Source: CAJPPJ01 sp963545265 (GTDB lineage Bacteria > Bacillota_I > Bacilli_A > RF39 > UBA660). From it: a DNA stretch of 20,997 bases. Shown here in pieces: positions 1-8,122 of the stretch (the first letter of the stretch is position 1; every line of letters starts with the position of its first letter). The translations under genes were made by a program, and so were the position numbers. The stretch is from positions 1-20,997 of the forward strand of contig CAUUHY010000013.1 of assembly GCA_963545265.1 (NCBI GenBank). The letters run 5' to 3'. The notes beneath the pieces are model-generated. The model searched no databases. It was not told the origin of the DNA and saw only the letters and a list, made by a program, of their open reading frames with translations.

Positions 1-185
1 TTATTTTCATTATATTTATTTTCAATTTTTATATTATCTTTTTTGTTTGATGATAATTGCAATAATATATATATAGGTATTAATATAACAAATATAACTA
101 ACAATATATAAAATAATTTTTTTATTTCTTTAAAGTTATTATTATCTATAGCATTTAAATATTTTTCTCTTTTTGATTTTTCCAT
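1..185 (-). CDS. Single-pass membrane protein, partial (C-terminus beyond left edge)
   Basis: An open frame runs from an ATG at 185 to the left edge without a stop, giving 61 codons. The start follows an AGAGG ribosome binding site 4 nt away and lies 19 nt after the stop of the BI-1 gene, so it is probably the next gene in the same leftward operon. Residues 1-23 are polar and Lys/Glu/Asn-rich, residues 24-44 form one strongly hydrophobic segment (LFYILLVIFVILIPIYILL), and the visible rest is Lys/Asn-rich. This looks like a short cytoplasmic tail, one membrane anchor and an external domain. I do not recognise the family: the part that would identify it is outside the window. Confidence 0.6.
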   Translation of the reverse strand, partial: MEKSKREKYLNAIDNNNFKEIKKLFYILLVIFVILIPIYILLQLSSNKKDNIKIENKYNEN

Positions 186-204
186 TTTTCCTCTAATATA
201 ATGA

Positions 205-840
205 TTATTTCCTTCTTCCAAACAATCGTAATAATTTTATAAATAAGTTAATTAAATCTAAATATAATTGAAAAGCTAATTGAATAGGTAAATTTTTATC
301 TTCTTCATTATCTTGTTCTTGTTTTATTCTATTTACATCGTATAACATTAATCCAATAAAAATAGCTGTTATTATAGCATTTATTAAAACCATAAATATT
401 TCAGATTTAAAAACAAAGTAATTTAATAAACTTACTATTACTGCCCCAATAAGAGAAAACAACAATATTTTTCCCCAACTAGAAAAGTCATAATCAGAAT
501 TCCATGATATAAAAGCACATATCAAAAATATTATACCAGCTGCGATTAAACAACTAATAACAGATCCTAAAGTAAATGAAAGTAATATTGCCCCAAAACT
601 GATTCCTGTTATTATACAATATATTATATATAATATGATTGTTAATATAACTGGCATTTTTTTAATAATTCCAGATAACAATATCGCTATAATTATAGGT
701 ACAAAAAATATTGCATATCTTAAAAACGGCCAAGCTATTAAAAGCTCTGCTACAATATCAATATTATCGACAACTAAATAAGATGATATAAAAGTTAATA
801 AAAACCCTAAGAATAACCACATAAATACTTTTTTAAACAT
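205..840 (-). CDS. Bax inhibitor-1 (BI-1/YccA/YetJ) family membrane protein
   Basis: A 211-residue, very hydrophobic protein with about seven membrane segments, the usual size for bacterial BI-1 proteins, which in B. subtilis (YetJ) form a pH-sensitive calcium leak channel. The C-terminal signature is clear: LYDVNRIK and, 27 residues later, LYLDLINLFIKLLRLFG, each with an acidic residue (Asp168 and Asp195) matching the YetJ pair that acts as the pH switch. A longer reading from a TTG at 861 is open, but its second to fourth codons (AGA AAG GAG) are the Shine-Dalgarno sequence for the ATG at 840, so 840 is the likely start. It lies 26 nt after ychF in the partition operon. Family assignment is by C-terminal pattern; function is inferred. 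Confidence 0.8.
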   Translation of the reverse strand: MFKKVFMWLFLGFLLTFISSYLVVDNIDIVAELLIAWPFLRYAIFFVPIIIAILLSGIIKKMPVILTIILYIIYCIITGISFGAILLSFTLGSVISCLIAAGIIFLICAFISWNSDYDFSSWGKILLFSLIGAVIVSLLNYFVFKSEIFMVLINAIITAIFIGLMLYDVNRIKQEQDNEEDKNLPIQLAFQLYLDLINLFIKLLRLFGRRK

Positions 841-866
841 AAATTTTATCTCCTTTCTCAATATAA

Positions 867-1964
867 TTATACATTAAATCTAAAAAAACATATATCAGCA
901 TCTTTAATTAAATAATCTTTACCTTCTATCCTAACTTTTCCTTTTTCTTTCAAAAGATTTTCATCGGGATATTCAATTAAATCTTTATAATTATAAACTT
1001 CTGCTTTTATAAATCCTTTTTGTATATCACTATGGATTAACCCTGCGCATTCTTTTGCAGTCATTCCATTTTTATATGTCCATGCTTTTACTTCGTCTTT
1101 TCCGACTGTAAAGAAAGTTGATAAATTTAATATTTCATAAGTTGAAATTATTAAATTATCTAATGCTGAACTTTTCATATTAACTGCTGAAAGCATCTCT
1201 TCTTTTTCATTTTCATCCAAATCTTTTAATTCTTCTTCTAATTTAACGCAAACCTCTATAACTTTTGAACCTTCTTCATTTGCATATTCTTTTAGTTTTT
1301 CAACATAAATATTATTTTTATTTATGTCTTCTTCTTTTATGTTTGCTAAATATATTATTGGTTTCATGGTCAAAAAATTATAAGACTTTATCGATAATTT
1401 TTCTTCTAAAGTTAACTCCATTCTTCTTATTGAAATATTTTTTTTTAAATTTTCTTCACATTTTAATAAGGTTTCATACTCAATTAAATCCGATTTATTT
1501 TTTTCTGTTTTTACTTTTTTTGCCATCTTAGATATTCTGTTAGTAATTATAGCTAAATCAGCTAAAGCTAACTCTAAATTAATAACTTCAACATCTGAAA
1601 TAGGATCTACTTTTGAATTGACATGGATTATATTTTCATCTTCAAAACATCTTACTACTTCACAAATTGCATCAACTTCTCTAATATGAGATAGAAATTT
1701 ATTACCTAATCCTTCCCCATCTGAAGCCCCCTTTACTAAACCAGCAATATCTATAAATTCATAACTAGTTGGTACTAATGACTTTGGATTAAAAATTTCA
1801 TTTAGTCTTTCCAATCTTTTATCATTTACAAAAACAGTTCCAAGATTTGGTTCAATTGTTGCAAAAGGATAATTTGCTGATAATATATTTTGTTTAGTAA
1901 TTGCATTAAATAAAGTTGATTTTCCTACATTTGGTAATCCTACGATTCCTGCTTTTAAACTCAT
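867..1964 (-). CDS. ychF: Ribosome-binding ATPase YchF (OLA1 family)
   Basis: Full-length 365-residue YchF/OLA1 protein, an Obg-related P-loop NTPase that hydrolyses ATP rather than GTP and binds the ribosome. The P-loop GLPNVGKS is at residues 9-16. The G3 motif DIAGLVKGAS is present, and the G4 position reads NIKE, the NxxE form that explains ATP preference in this family. A coiled-coil insert follows the first half of the G domain, and the C-terminal TGS domain ends in FFRFNV, typical of the family. The start has a GGAG site 6 nt upstream. In B. subtilis the equivalent gene (yyaF/engD) also lies downstream of parB and a DUF951 gene. Here an AbgT transporter gene sits between, 9 nt upstream of this start. 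Confidence 0.95.
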   Translation of the reverse strand: MSLKAGIVGLPNVGKSTLFNAITKQNILSANYPFATIEPNLGTVFVNDKRLERLNEIFNPKSLVPTSYEFIDIAGLVKGASDGEGLGNKFLSHIREVDAICEVVRCFEDENIIHVNSKVDPISDVEVINLELALADLAIITNRISKMAKKVKTEKNKSDLIEYETLLKCEENLKKNISIRRMELTLEEKLSIKSYNFLTMKPIIYLANIKEEDINKNNIYVEKLKEYANEEGSKVIEVCVKLEEELKDLDENEKEEMLSAVNMKSSALDNLIISTYEILNLSTFFTVGKDEVKAWTYKNGMTAKECAGLIHSDIQKGFIKAEVYNYKDLIEYPDENLLKEKGKVRIEGKDYLIKDADICFFRFNV

Positions 1965-1973
1965 ATTTTTCTC

Positions 1974-3515
1974 CTAAATAATTGGTTTCATATTTGGACC
2001 TATTGGTAATCCTAAAATATATGTAAATATTGTAATTGCTATTAATGTTATAACTACAATTAAAACAACTGGTTTTAATAAAGATATTGCTTTTTTTATT
2101 CCAATTGGATTTTCGTTTGTATTGTATATATTTAAAAATATTAAATATATTATAAATCCCCCAAAAAATGGTGATATAGCTTTAAACATAGCATCGCTTG
2201 TCGTATAAAGAAATGTAGCATATCCAGCAGTCATGCTAGATAAATTAAATTTTGGAATTAATACAGCAGATATTATTTTCCATTTTTCTTTATAAGAAGG
2301 CAAAAATATACCAGAAATAGAAATAATAAATATAGATAACGCTATTAACGCTATACTAGTAAATCCTTCTTTATCCAATAAATTACTTAAAAAACTTGTT
2401 AAAAATAAACCAATATTACTTATTTCATATAATTTTATAAACATTATAAAAAAATACATCATTATTAATACAGTTCCAAAATTTTTAAATTGTAAAAAAA
2501 CTTTGTTCATAAATTCATTTATATTTTTATATATTTTAGAATTTAAAGCATAAACAATAGACATAATAAAAGAAATTAAAATTACATAAAATATCATTCC
2601 ATCAATAATCATACTGTTTGGTGAAAAAATTTTATCTATATATTTAGGCATATTATGATCTAACAATAAACCTGAATATGGCAACCTTGGAATTAAACAA
2701 TATATAAAAGTTAAAAACAATATAATACCAGATATTATGGATAATAAATATGCCTTTTTATCTATATTATTTTCTTTTGATACTATTTCTAGCTCTTCTT
2801 CTTTTTCTTTATATTTTGGAATAATTTTATTAACTAAATTTTCTAGAATATAAGTCATTATAAAAGACAATGCTATAATAGTTACAATAGATACAAACAT
2901 TATTGAAGTGAATGGCAAATATGAACCTTCTTCTATATAATTCATGGTTGCATATGCTATTTCAGAAATATCATATTGGTAAATACCGAAAAAAGCATTT
3001 ATTCCATATGTAAATGTTACGGAAGCATATACTGTAATTACACCTAATATTGGATTTCTTTTATTGTGTTTATAAATTAACGCTGCAAAAGGTATTAAAA
3101 ACACCATTGGAAAATCTCCAAAAATTTTAGTTATCATAGATATTAGTACTAAAATATACGTTATAGTAGAATTTTTCATAAAACTCATTTTTTTAAATAA
3201 TGCATCTAAAAATCCAGAAGCTGATAAAAAAGCAATAGATATGAACGATACCAAAATATAATAAAAATATCTATAAGATAACAAATTTTTTATAGAATTT
3301 ATAAACACTTCATTAAATGTTTCTCTCGTTAATAAATTATTAATATAAACAGGTACTATTTTTGTTTCTTTTGATATAGCATCTATAATTTTATAATTAG
3401 TATTTACTTTAAAAAAATATAATACTGATGTTATAAAAATTAAAACAACAGATAATATCAAAAATAAATATATAGGGTTTAAATAAAATCTTTTAAACTT
3501 AATTTTTTTAGCCAT
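1974..3515 (-). CDS. AbgT-family transporter
   Basis: A 513-residue polytopic membrane protein with roughly 11-13 hydrophobic segments. It resembles the AbgT family (E. coli p-aminobenzoyl-glutamate importer AbgT; MtrF and YdaH, implicated in sulfonamide export) in length and pattern: an N-terminal anchor after a basic start (MAKKIKFKRF), an external loop, a segment ending FLSASGFLDALF, a GDFPMVFLIPFAALIYKH stretch, and a C-terminal re-entrant region with LPSYKEKWKIISAVLIPKF followed by YTTSDAMFKAISPFFGG. Substrate cannot be deduced. It starts 2 nt after the DUF951 stop with no good ribosome binding site, so translation is probably coupled. Its stop is TAG. Its place inside the conserved DUF951-ychF pair suggests a lineage-specific insertion. 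Confidence 0.75.
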   Translation of the reverse strand: MAKKIKFKRFYLNPIYLFLILSVVLIFITSVLYFFKVNTNYKIIDAISKETKIVPVYINNLLTRETFNEVFINSIKNLLSYRYFYYILVSFISIAFLSASGFLDALFKKMSFMKNSTITYILVLISMITKIFGDFPMVFLIPFAALIYKHNKRNPILGVITVYASVTFTYGINAFFGIYQYDISEIAYATMNYIEEGSYLPFTSIMFVSIVTIIALSFIMTYILENLVNKIIPKYKEKEEELEIVSKENNIDKKAYLLSIISGIILFLTFIYCLIPRLPYSGLLLDHNMPKYIDKIFSPNSMIIDGMIFYVILISFIMSIVYALNSKIYKNINEFMNKVFLQFKNFGTVLIMMYFFIMFIKLYEISNIGLFLTSFLSNLLDKEGFTSIALIALSIFIISISGIFLPSYKEKWKIISAVLIPKFNLSSMTAGYATFLYTTSDAMFKAISPFFGGFIIYLIFLNIYNTNENPIGIKKAISLLKPVVLIVVITLIAITIFTYILGLPIGPNMKPII

Positions 3516-3517
3516 TT

Positions 3518-3709
3518 TTATTCTACAACTTTCTTTAATTTTTTATTAAATTCAACTCTACTTAGTAAAACAATTCTGTTACAATTAGTACACTTTAATT
3601 TTATATCAGCTCCAAGTCTTACAACTTCCCACAAGTTTGTCCCACAAGGATGGCCTTTTTTCATAATAACTTTAGAGTTTAAATTTATTTTTTTTTCTTT
3701 ATCTTCCAT
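3518..3709 (-). CDS. DUF951 family small protein
   Basis: A 63-residue protein of the DUF951 family, found next to ychF or parB in many Bacillota (B. subtilis yyzM is probably the counterpart). Visible family marks are HPCG (residues 20-23), the conserved Trp27, RLGADIKLKC, and a CTNC pair (Cys40, Cys43) followed by basic residues. With Cys22 the cysteines suggest a small zinc-ribbon-like fold, an inference. The N-terminus is KOW-like in feel, but a role in nucleic acid binding is not demonstrated. Its ATG at 3709 overlaps the end of mscS by 11 nt, pointing to translational coupling. The cellular function of the family is unknown to me. Confidence 0.88.
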   Translation of the reverse strand: MEDKEKKINLNSKVIMKKGHPCGTNLWEVVRLGADIKLKCTNCNRIVLLSRVEFNKKLKKVVE

Positions 3710-4484
3710 CTTTAATACTTACTCTTTCATAAGGAATATTAATTTTTTCTTTAAAAAATACATCTGTTATATCTTTTCTTAACAATCTTTCTATATTATA
3801 TTGTTCTTCTGACTTTGTTTCACAGATTATTCTAATAGATTTATAAGTAGGATCTATTTTATTAATACCTAATATTTTAGGTTTTTCTATAATACTTTTA
3901 TCATATTTTTTATCAAATTTATCTAATGTTTTTTCTAATATATCCGTTACTCTTTGAATATTTTCTTCTATATCTATTAAAACATCCACAACAGCTACAC
4001 TATTGTATATAGAACTATTAATAACTTTTGTTATTAATTTATTATTGATTATAAGAACTGAGCCATCCCATTTTTTTATTTTAGTTGTCCTAAGAGTTAT
4101 ATTTAAAACAGTTCCTTTAAAATCATCTACTTCTATCACATCACCTATAGAAAAATAATCTTCTGTAATAATAGTAATACCAGTTATTATATCTTTTATA
4201 AAATCTTGAAATGCAAGCCCCATAACAGCTCCTGCAAGACCAAGACCAGCTACGAAACCTCCAACATCAAAACCAAGAAATGCTAATATAGTTAAAATTA
4301 TTAATATCAACACTAATATTTTTAATATATTTTTTATAAATCTATATATAGTTTCTCTTTTTTTATAATTTTTATCTTTTGTTCTAAGCATAATTTTTAA
4401 TGCTTTTGTTATAATAAAATAAACTACTATATATATTATTATAGGTAATACTAATTTTTCTATATCATTTATAATAAATTTCAT
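3699..4484 (-). CDS. MscS-family mechanosensitive ion channel
   Basis: A 261-residue small-conductance mechanosensitive channel that would release solutes on hypo-osmotic shock. Three hydrophobic segments (about residues 10-30, 50-70 and 73-105) precede the cytoplasmic beta domain. The pore-lining TM3 shows the small-residue pattern GGFVAGLGLAGAVMGLAFQD followed by FIKDIITGI, and the beta domain begins YFSIGDVIEVDDFKGTV with WDGSVLIINNKL further on, all classic MscS landmarks. The ribosome binding site AGGAG lies inside the last codons of parB, whose stop is 3 nt before this start. An mscS gene between parB and ychF is common in Bacillota (the yyaE/ykkE-type slot), so this is normal context. 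Length matches the minimal MscS type. Confidence 0.92.
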   Translation of the reverse strand: MKFIINDIEKLVLPIIIYIVVYFIITKALKIMLRTKDKNYKKRETIYRFIKNILKILVLILIILTILAFLGFDVGGFVAGLGLAGAVMGLAFQDFIKDIITGITIITEDYFSIGDVIEVDDFKGTVLNITLRTTKIKKWDGSVLIINNKLITKVINSSIYNSVAVVDVLIDIEENIQRVTDILEKTLDKFDKKYDKSIIEKPKILGINKIDPTYKSIRIICETKSEEQYNIERLLRKDITDVFFKEKINIPYERVSIKDGR

Positions 4485-4487
4485 TAA

Positions 4488-5366
4488 TTACTCTACTCCT
4501 ATGATTTCTAATATTCTTTCTAAATCATTTTTATTATTAAAATAAATTTCTATTTTTTTATTTTTTATACTTACTTTTGTTCCTAACTTATCTTCTAAAC
4601 TTTCTTCAAAATCTCTAAATATTTCATCTTGTAATGTTATTTTTTTTGTAATCAGATGTTTCTTTTCTAACGTACTATCTTGAGATAACTTTTCTACTTC
4701 TCTTACACTTAAACCTTCATTTATTATTTTTTCAGCTAATTTATATATTTGTTCTTCATTAGACATTTTAGATAAAACTCTTGCATGTCCTGCTGAAATT
4801 TTTCCTAATCTAACTTCTTTCTTTACTTTTTCATTTAAATTTAATAAACCTAACATATTAGTAATATGACTTCTACTTTTTCCAAGTTTTTTAGCAAGTT
4901 CTTCTTGAGTTAAAGATAAAGATTTAATAAGACCATCATAAGCTGAAGCCTCTTCTATTGCATTTAAGTTTTCTCTTTGTAAATTTTCAAGCAATGCTAT
5001 TTCCATCATTTCTTGATCTGAAAATTCTTTTATTATAGCCGGTATAGTAGTCTTTCCTGCCATTATAGAAGCTCTAACTCTTCTTTCTCCAGCTACTATT
5101 TCATAACCTTTAATTATACTTTTTTTAACAATTATAGGTTGAAAAACTCCATGTTCTTTTATAGAAGACGCTAATTCTTGTAATTTTTCTTCGTCAAAAG
5201 TCTTCCTAGGTTGATAAGGGTTGGATCTTAATTCAGAAAGTTCTATCTCTTTTATTTCGTTTTTTGGTGTTTTTTCAGTTATTTCTTTTTCAACAGCATT
5301 AAAATCTAAAGTATCACCAAATAAATCTTCTAAACCTTTACCTAATGCTTTTCTTTTAGTTTCCAT
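4488..5366 (-). CDS. parB: Chromosome partition protein ParB (Spo0J)
   Basis: A 292-residue ParB, the CTP-dependent clamp that loads at parS sites near the origin and works with ParA. The N-terminus METKRKALGKGLEDLFG matches the short ParA-stimulating peptide of ParB proteins. It is followed by the CTP-binding domain with NPYQPR, KEHGVFQPIIV and the GERRVRAS box, then the helix-turn-helix LTQEELAKKLGKSRSHITN, and a C-terminal dimerisation domain ending ILEIIGVE. The ATG at 5366 overlaps parA by 11 nt. A TTG nine bases upstream (5375) is an alternative start with slightly better spacing to the AAGGAAG site. This is the canonical ParB of the locus; the second paralogue at 6244-8016 is Noc. Confidence 0.96.
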   Translation of the reverse strand: METKRKALGKGLEDLFGDTLDFNAVEKEITEKTPKNEIKEIELSELRSNPYQPRKTFDEEKLQELASSIKEHGVFQPIIVKKSIIKGYEIVAGERRVRASIMAGKTTIPAIIKEFSDQEMMEIALLENLQRENLNAIEEASAYDGLIKSLSLTQEELAKKLGKSRSHITNMLGLLNLNEKVKKEVRLGKISAGHARVLSKMSNEEQIYKLAEKIINEGLSVREVEKLSQDSTLEKKHLITKKITLQDEIFRDFEESLEDKLGTKVSIKNKKIEIYFNNKNDLERILEIIGVE

Positions 5367-6141
5367 TTCTTTCAATCACTTCCTTTGCCAAATTTAAGTA
5401 AGCTTCTGTTCCTCTACATTTAGGATCATAATCTATAATAGGTTTACCATGACTAGGTGCTTCACTTAATTTTACCATTCTAGGTATTATAGTGTTATAT
5501 ACTTTTTCTTTAAAATATTTTCTTATATCTTCTACAACTTCAAAGCCTAATATTGTTCTAGAATCCAGCATTGTAAGAAGTACACCTTCAATTGATAAAT
5601 CATGATTTATTGTTTTTTTAGCAATACTTATAGTATTTAAAATTTGTGTTATTCCTTCAAGGGCATAAAATTCACACTGTACTGGAATTATTATAGAATT
5701 AGATGCTCCCATTGCATTTTTACTAAAAACATCTAATGATGGTGGACAATCAATAATTATATAGTCGTACCTTTCCAAAATTTTAAATAATACTTTTTTT
5801 AGTTGTAAATTTTTATTAAATGTTTGATCAATTTTTGACTTTTCATCAAGTGCCATAGATAATTTAGCTAAATTTATCAAAGAAGGTATTATATCCAGTC
5901 TACTATAAGCTGTTTTAACTATAGCTTGTTCTACGCTAACTTCTTCATTCATTACTTCAAATATACTATTTTCAATAATTGATTTATCTATACCAAGCCC
6001 CGTAGTTGCATTTCCTTGAGGATCAAAATCTATCAATAAAACTCTTTTGCCTAGTATAGCAAGAGAAGCTGCTAAATTAATACTTGTAGTAGTTTTACCT
6101 ACTCCACCTTTTTGATTTACTAAAGATATTACTTTTGCCAT
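5356..6141 (-). CDS. parA: Chromosome partition ATPase ParA (Soj)
   Basis: A 261-residue ParA/Soj ATPase. The deviant Walker A motif KGGVGKTT is at residues 11-18, followed by the ParA signature VLLIDFDPQGNATTGLG and the Walker B-like YIIIDCPPSLD. ParA dimerises with ATP on the nucleoid, is stimulated by ParB, and in B. subtilis also controls DnaA. The start has a strong AGGAGG site 4 nt upstream. The gene leads a leftward operon with parB, mscS, DUF951, abgT, ychF and BI-1, all within 30 nt of each other or overlapping. No odd residues seen; length is typical. Confidence 0.97.
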   Translation of the reverse strand: MAKVISLVNQKGGVGKTTTSINLAASLAILGKRVLLIDFDPQGNATTGLGIDKSIIENSIFEVMNEEVSVEQAIVKTAYSRLDIIPSLINLAKLSMALDEKSKIDQTFNKNLQLKKVLFKILERYDYIIIDCPPSLDVFSKNAMGASNSIIIPVQCEFYALEGITQILNTISIAKKTINHDLSIEGVLLTMLDSRTILGFEVVEDIRKYFKEKVYNTIIPRMVKLSEAPSHGKPIIDYDPKCRGTEAYLNLAKEVIERNGN

Positions 6142-6169
6142 TAATCCTCCTAGAATTTAAATTGTTAAA

Positions 6170-6198
6170 TTTATACATATATATAATATCAAAAAAAA
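6170..6198 (-). promoter_or_regulatory. Possible promoter of the parA operon
   Basis: Reading leftward, a T-run (TTTTTT, 6193-6198) and TATAAA (6170-6175) are separated by 17 nt, about 30 nt before the parA ATG and just after the noc terminator. The spacing matches the promoters of rpmH, noc and dnaA, but both boxes are low complexity, so this is tentative. Confidence 0.3.
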
Positions 6199-6221
6199 TA
6201 TAATAAATATAGTTCTTAAAG

Positions 6222-6245
6222 AAAAAACACTTTAAATAAGTGTTT
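6222..6245 (-). terminator. Rho-independent terminator of noc
   Basis: In the leftward transcript an 8-bp stem AAACACTT/AAGTGTTT closes a 5-nt loop and is followed by a U-run (UUUUUU with the stem end, then CUUU). The stem starts inside the noc stop codon (6244-6246). It would separate noc from the parA operon. Confidence 0.75.
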
Positions 6246-8016
6246 AATTTTTTCTAATTTCTAAAGTTAATTCTAAATGATCTGAATATGTTTTTCTAAC
6301 TTCTTTTACTTCTATTCCTCTAGCTTTCAAATTATTAATAACATTTCCTATTCCAATAAGAGCTAATTTTAAATCTTGAGAATTAATTAAATTTTTTATA
6401 TTTTCATTTGGTTCTGTAGAATTATTTGATGCCGAAACTTCTTGGTTAGTTGGCAATATCATTCCACCTGTTTGACTAATTAAGACTTGCCCATTAGAAT
6501 TATTGTTTGCTAATAAAATTTCATTATTCATTGAATTTATATTAGAATCTACTAGAGGTTGATTAATTGGATTTTCATTAACTACAACTTCATTTGTTGG
6601 AAGATTTATATTTAGTCCTTCATTTGTTGAATTTTGATTTAATATGTAAGCTGGTACTTTAATTGTATCAATTTTACCAACAACATTTTCCGGAACTTCT
6701 TTTGATGTTTCTGCTACTGCCTTACCAGCTAAAAGTCCTTCTCCAATTACTTCTTCTCCAGATATAGTTTGTTTAATTTCATTATTAAAATCAACTTTTT
6801 TAAATCTGTTAAAATCAAATTCAGATGTCTGTGAAATATTTGTTTGTTCATTCTTAACTTCTTGCATTTGAGTATTAGGTTCATTAATAATTTTATTAAT
6901 TTCTTTATTTATTTCGTCTGTATTTATTAATAAATTCGTATTATCTAGTTCATTTTTAACTTCAGTTTCTTTAGTCGCTTCTGTTGGTTCTAAATTAGAA
7001 TTAATAGATGATGTTGCTAAACCACTACTTTCGACTGCTTGTCCTAAGTTTGTAACTGAATTAATTTGTTCATTAGAAGGCACAACAGTTACTTCTTCTG
7101 ATGAATTAGAATTATTTACTATTGGTCCAAATTGATTGTTATTAGGAACTGTAGTATTTTGAACAACTGCTTGATTAACATCAAATTGTGCTATTTGATT
7201 TTGTGTATTTAAAACGTTTTGATCTACATTTGTTATATTAGATGAAACATTTTCATTAATCATATTTGGAATTGTTTGTAAATTATCATTAGGAACATTT
7301 ACATTTTGACTTATATTACCATCATATAAAAATCCAGGATTTATTACAGGATTCATAGTTGTGTTAAGCATGTTCATATTATTAACATTCATATCATTAT
7401 TATTCATATTATTACCTTCATTTTCTTTTTTAATCATTTCATCTAATATTCTAACTGGAATTTTTTTACTTATTATTTCATTTAATAAAGATTTTTGTTT
7501 TTCTATATCTTGTACAGTTAACAAACTTCTAGCGTGTCTTTCTGAAATCTCAGAATTAAGTAAAGCTTCTTGAACTTCTTCTGGTAATGTTAAAAGCCTT
7601 AATTTATTAGATATCGCTGATTGACTTTTTCCCATTGTTTTTGCTAATTCTTCTTGTGTAATATTATCTAAACTTAAAATAGTTTGATATGTTCTTGCTT
7701 CTTCAATAGGTGTTAAGTCTTGTCTTTGAATATTTTCAAGTAAAGCTTGTTTTGAAGTTTCTTTATCATCTAAAACTCTAACTATTGCAGGTATTGTTGT
7801 TTTACCAGCTATTGTAGATGCCTTATATCTTCTTTCTCCTGCTATTATTTCATATTTATTATTAACTATTGGTCTTACAATTATTGGTTGAATTACACCG
7901 TGCTCTTTAATAGATAAAGCTAATTCATCAAGAGCTTGATCTTTAAATACTTCTCTTGGTTGAAAACGATTAGGAATAATATCATCAATACTAATATTAA
8001 TTACTTGTTCATTCAT
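6244..8016 (-). CDS. noc: Nucleoid occlusion protein Noc (ParB family) with giant Asn-rich linker
   Basis: A 590-residue ParB-family protein at the noc position (between rsmG and parA). Residues 1-110 form the CTP-binding domain, with IPNRFQPR as in B. subtilis Noc, KEHGVIQPIIV and GERRYKAS. Residues 118-142 are the helix-turn-helix (TQEELAKTMGKSQSAISNK), and 150-197 complete the DNA-binding core with ISERHARSLL. Residues 541-590 resemble the Noc C-terminal dimerisation domain. Between them, about 198-540 is Asn/Gln/Ser/Thr-rich, predicted disordered sequence with one less biased patch (396-457). B. subtilis Noc is only about 280 residues. The N-terminal membrane-binding amphipathic helix of Noc is absent, and an in-frame stop just upstream of the ATG excludes a longer start. 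Ribosome binding site AAAGGGG. It has its own promoter and terminator, so it is monocistronic. Confidence 0.88.
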   Translation of the reverse strand: MNEQVINISIDDIIPNRFQPREVFKDQALDELALSIKEHGVIQPIIVRPIVNNKYEIIAGERRYKASTIAGKTTIPAIVRVLDDKETSKQALLENIQRQDLTPIEEARTYQTILSLDNITQEELAKTMGKSQSAISNKLRLLTLPEEVQEALLNSEISERHARSLLTVQDIEKQKSLLNEIISKKIPVRILDEMIKKENEGNNMNNNDMNVNNMNMLNTTMNPVINPGFLYDGNISQNVNVPNDNLQTIPNMINENVSSNITNVDQNVLNTQNQIAQFDVNQAVVQNTTVPNNNQFGPIVNNSNSSEEVTVVPSNEQINSVTNLGQAVESSGLATSSINSNLEPTEATKETEVKNELDNTNLLINTDEINKEINKIINEPNTQMQEVKNEQTNISQTSEFDFNRFKKVDFNNEIKQTISGEEVIGEGLLAGKAVAETSKEVPENVVGKIDTIKVPAYILNQNSTNEGLNINLPTNEVVVNENPINQPLVDSNINSMNNEILLANNNSNGQVLISQTGGMILPTNQEVSASNNSTEPNENIKNLINSQDLKLALIGIGNVINNLKARGIEVKEVRKTYSDHLELTLEIRKN

Positions 8017-8048
8017 AAATGACCCCTTTTTATTTTATTCTATTAATC

Positions 8049-8077
8049 ATTATATAACACTTTCAATTTTTATAAAA
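8049..8077 (-). promoter_or_regulatory. Promoter of noc
   Basis: Leftward: TTTTAT (8072-8077), 17-nt spacer, perfect -10 TATAAT (8049-8054), 32 nt before the noc ATG. The flanks AAC before the -35 and ATTAAT after the -10 match the rpmH promoter, which supports the call although the -35 is far from TTGACA. Confidence 0.6.
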
Positions 8078-8090
8078 GTTTTTTGATATT

Positions 8091-8122
8091 AAAAAAGATT
8101 TAAAATCAAATTTAAATCTTTT
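8091..8122 (-). terminator. Rho-independent terminator of the mnmE-mnmG-rsmG operon
   Basis: In the leftward transcript a 12-bp perfect stem (AAAAGATTTAAA with its complement) closes a 6-nt loop and ends in a U-run. The stem overlaps the rsmG stop codon (8121-8123). It is AU-rich, as expected for this genome. Confidence 0.75.

Noticed and set aside
841..861. Longer BI-1 reading frame starting at TTG 861
   Set aside because: The AGA AAG GAG codons are the ribosome binding site for the ATG at 840.
1265..1531. Plus-strand 88-residue ORF inside ychF
   Set aside because: It is antisense to a conserved gene, low complexity (Leu/Phe-rich) and has no family features.
7361..7573. Plus-strand 70-residue ORF inside noc
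   Set aside because: It is a shadow of the noc frame with no recognisable pattern.
6244..8016. Two genes wrongly fused (ParB-like plus an unrelated Asn-rich protein)
   Set aside because: The C-terminal 50 residues resemble the Noc end, the gene sits at the noc position, and the frame is continuous with one promoter and one terminator.
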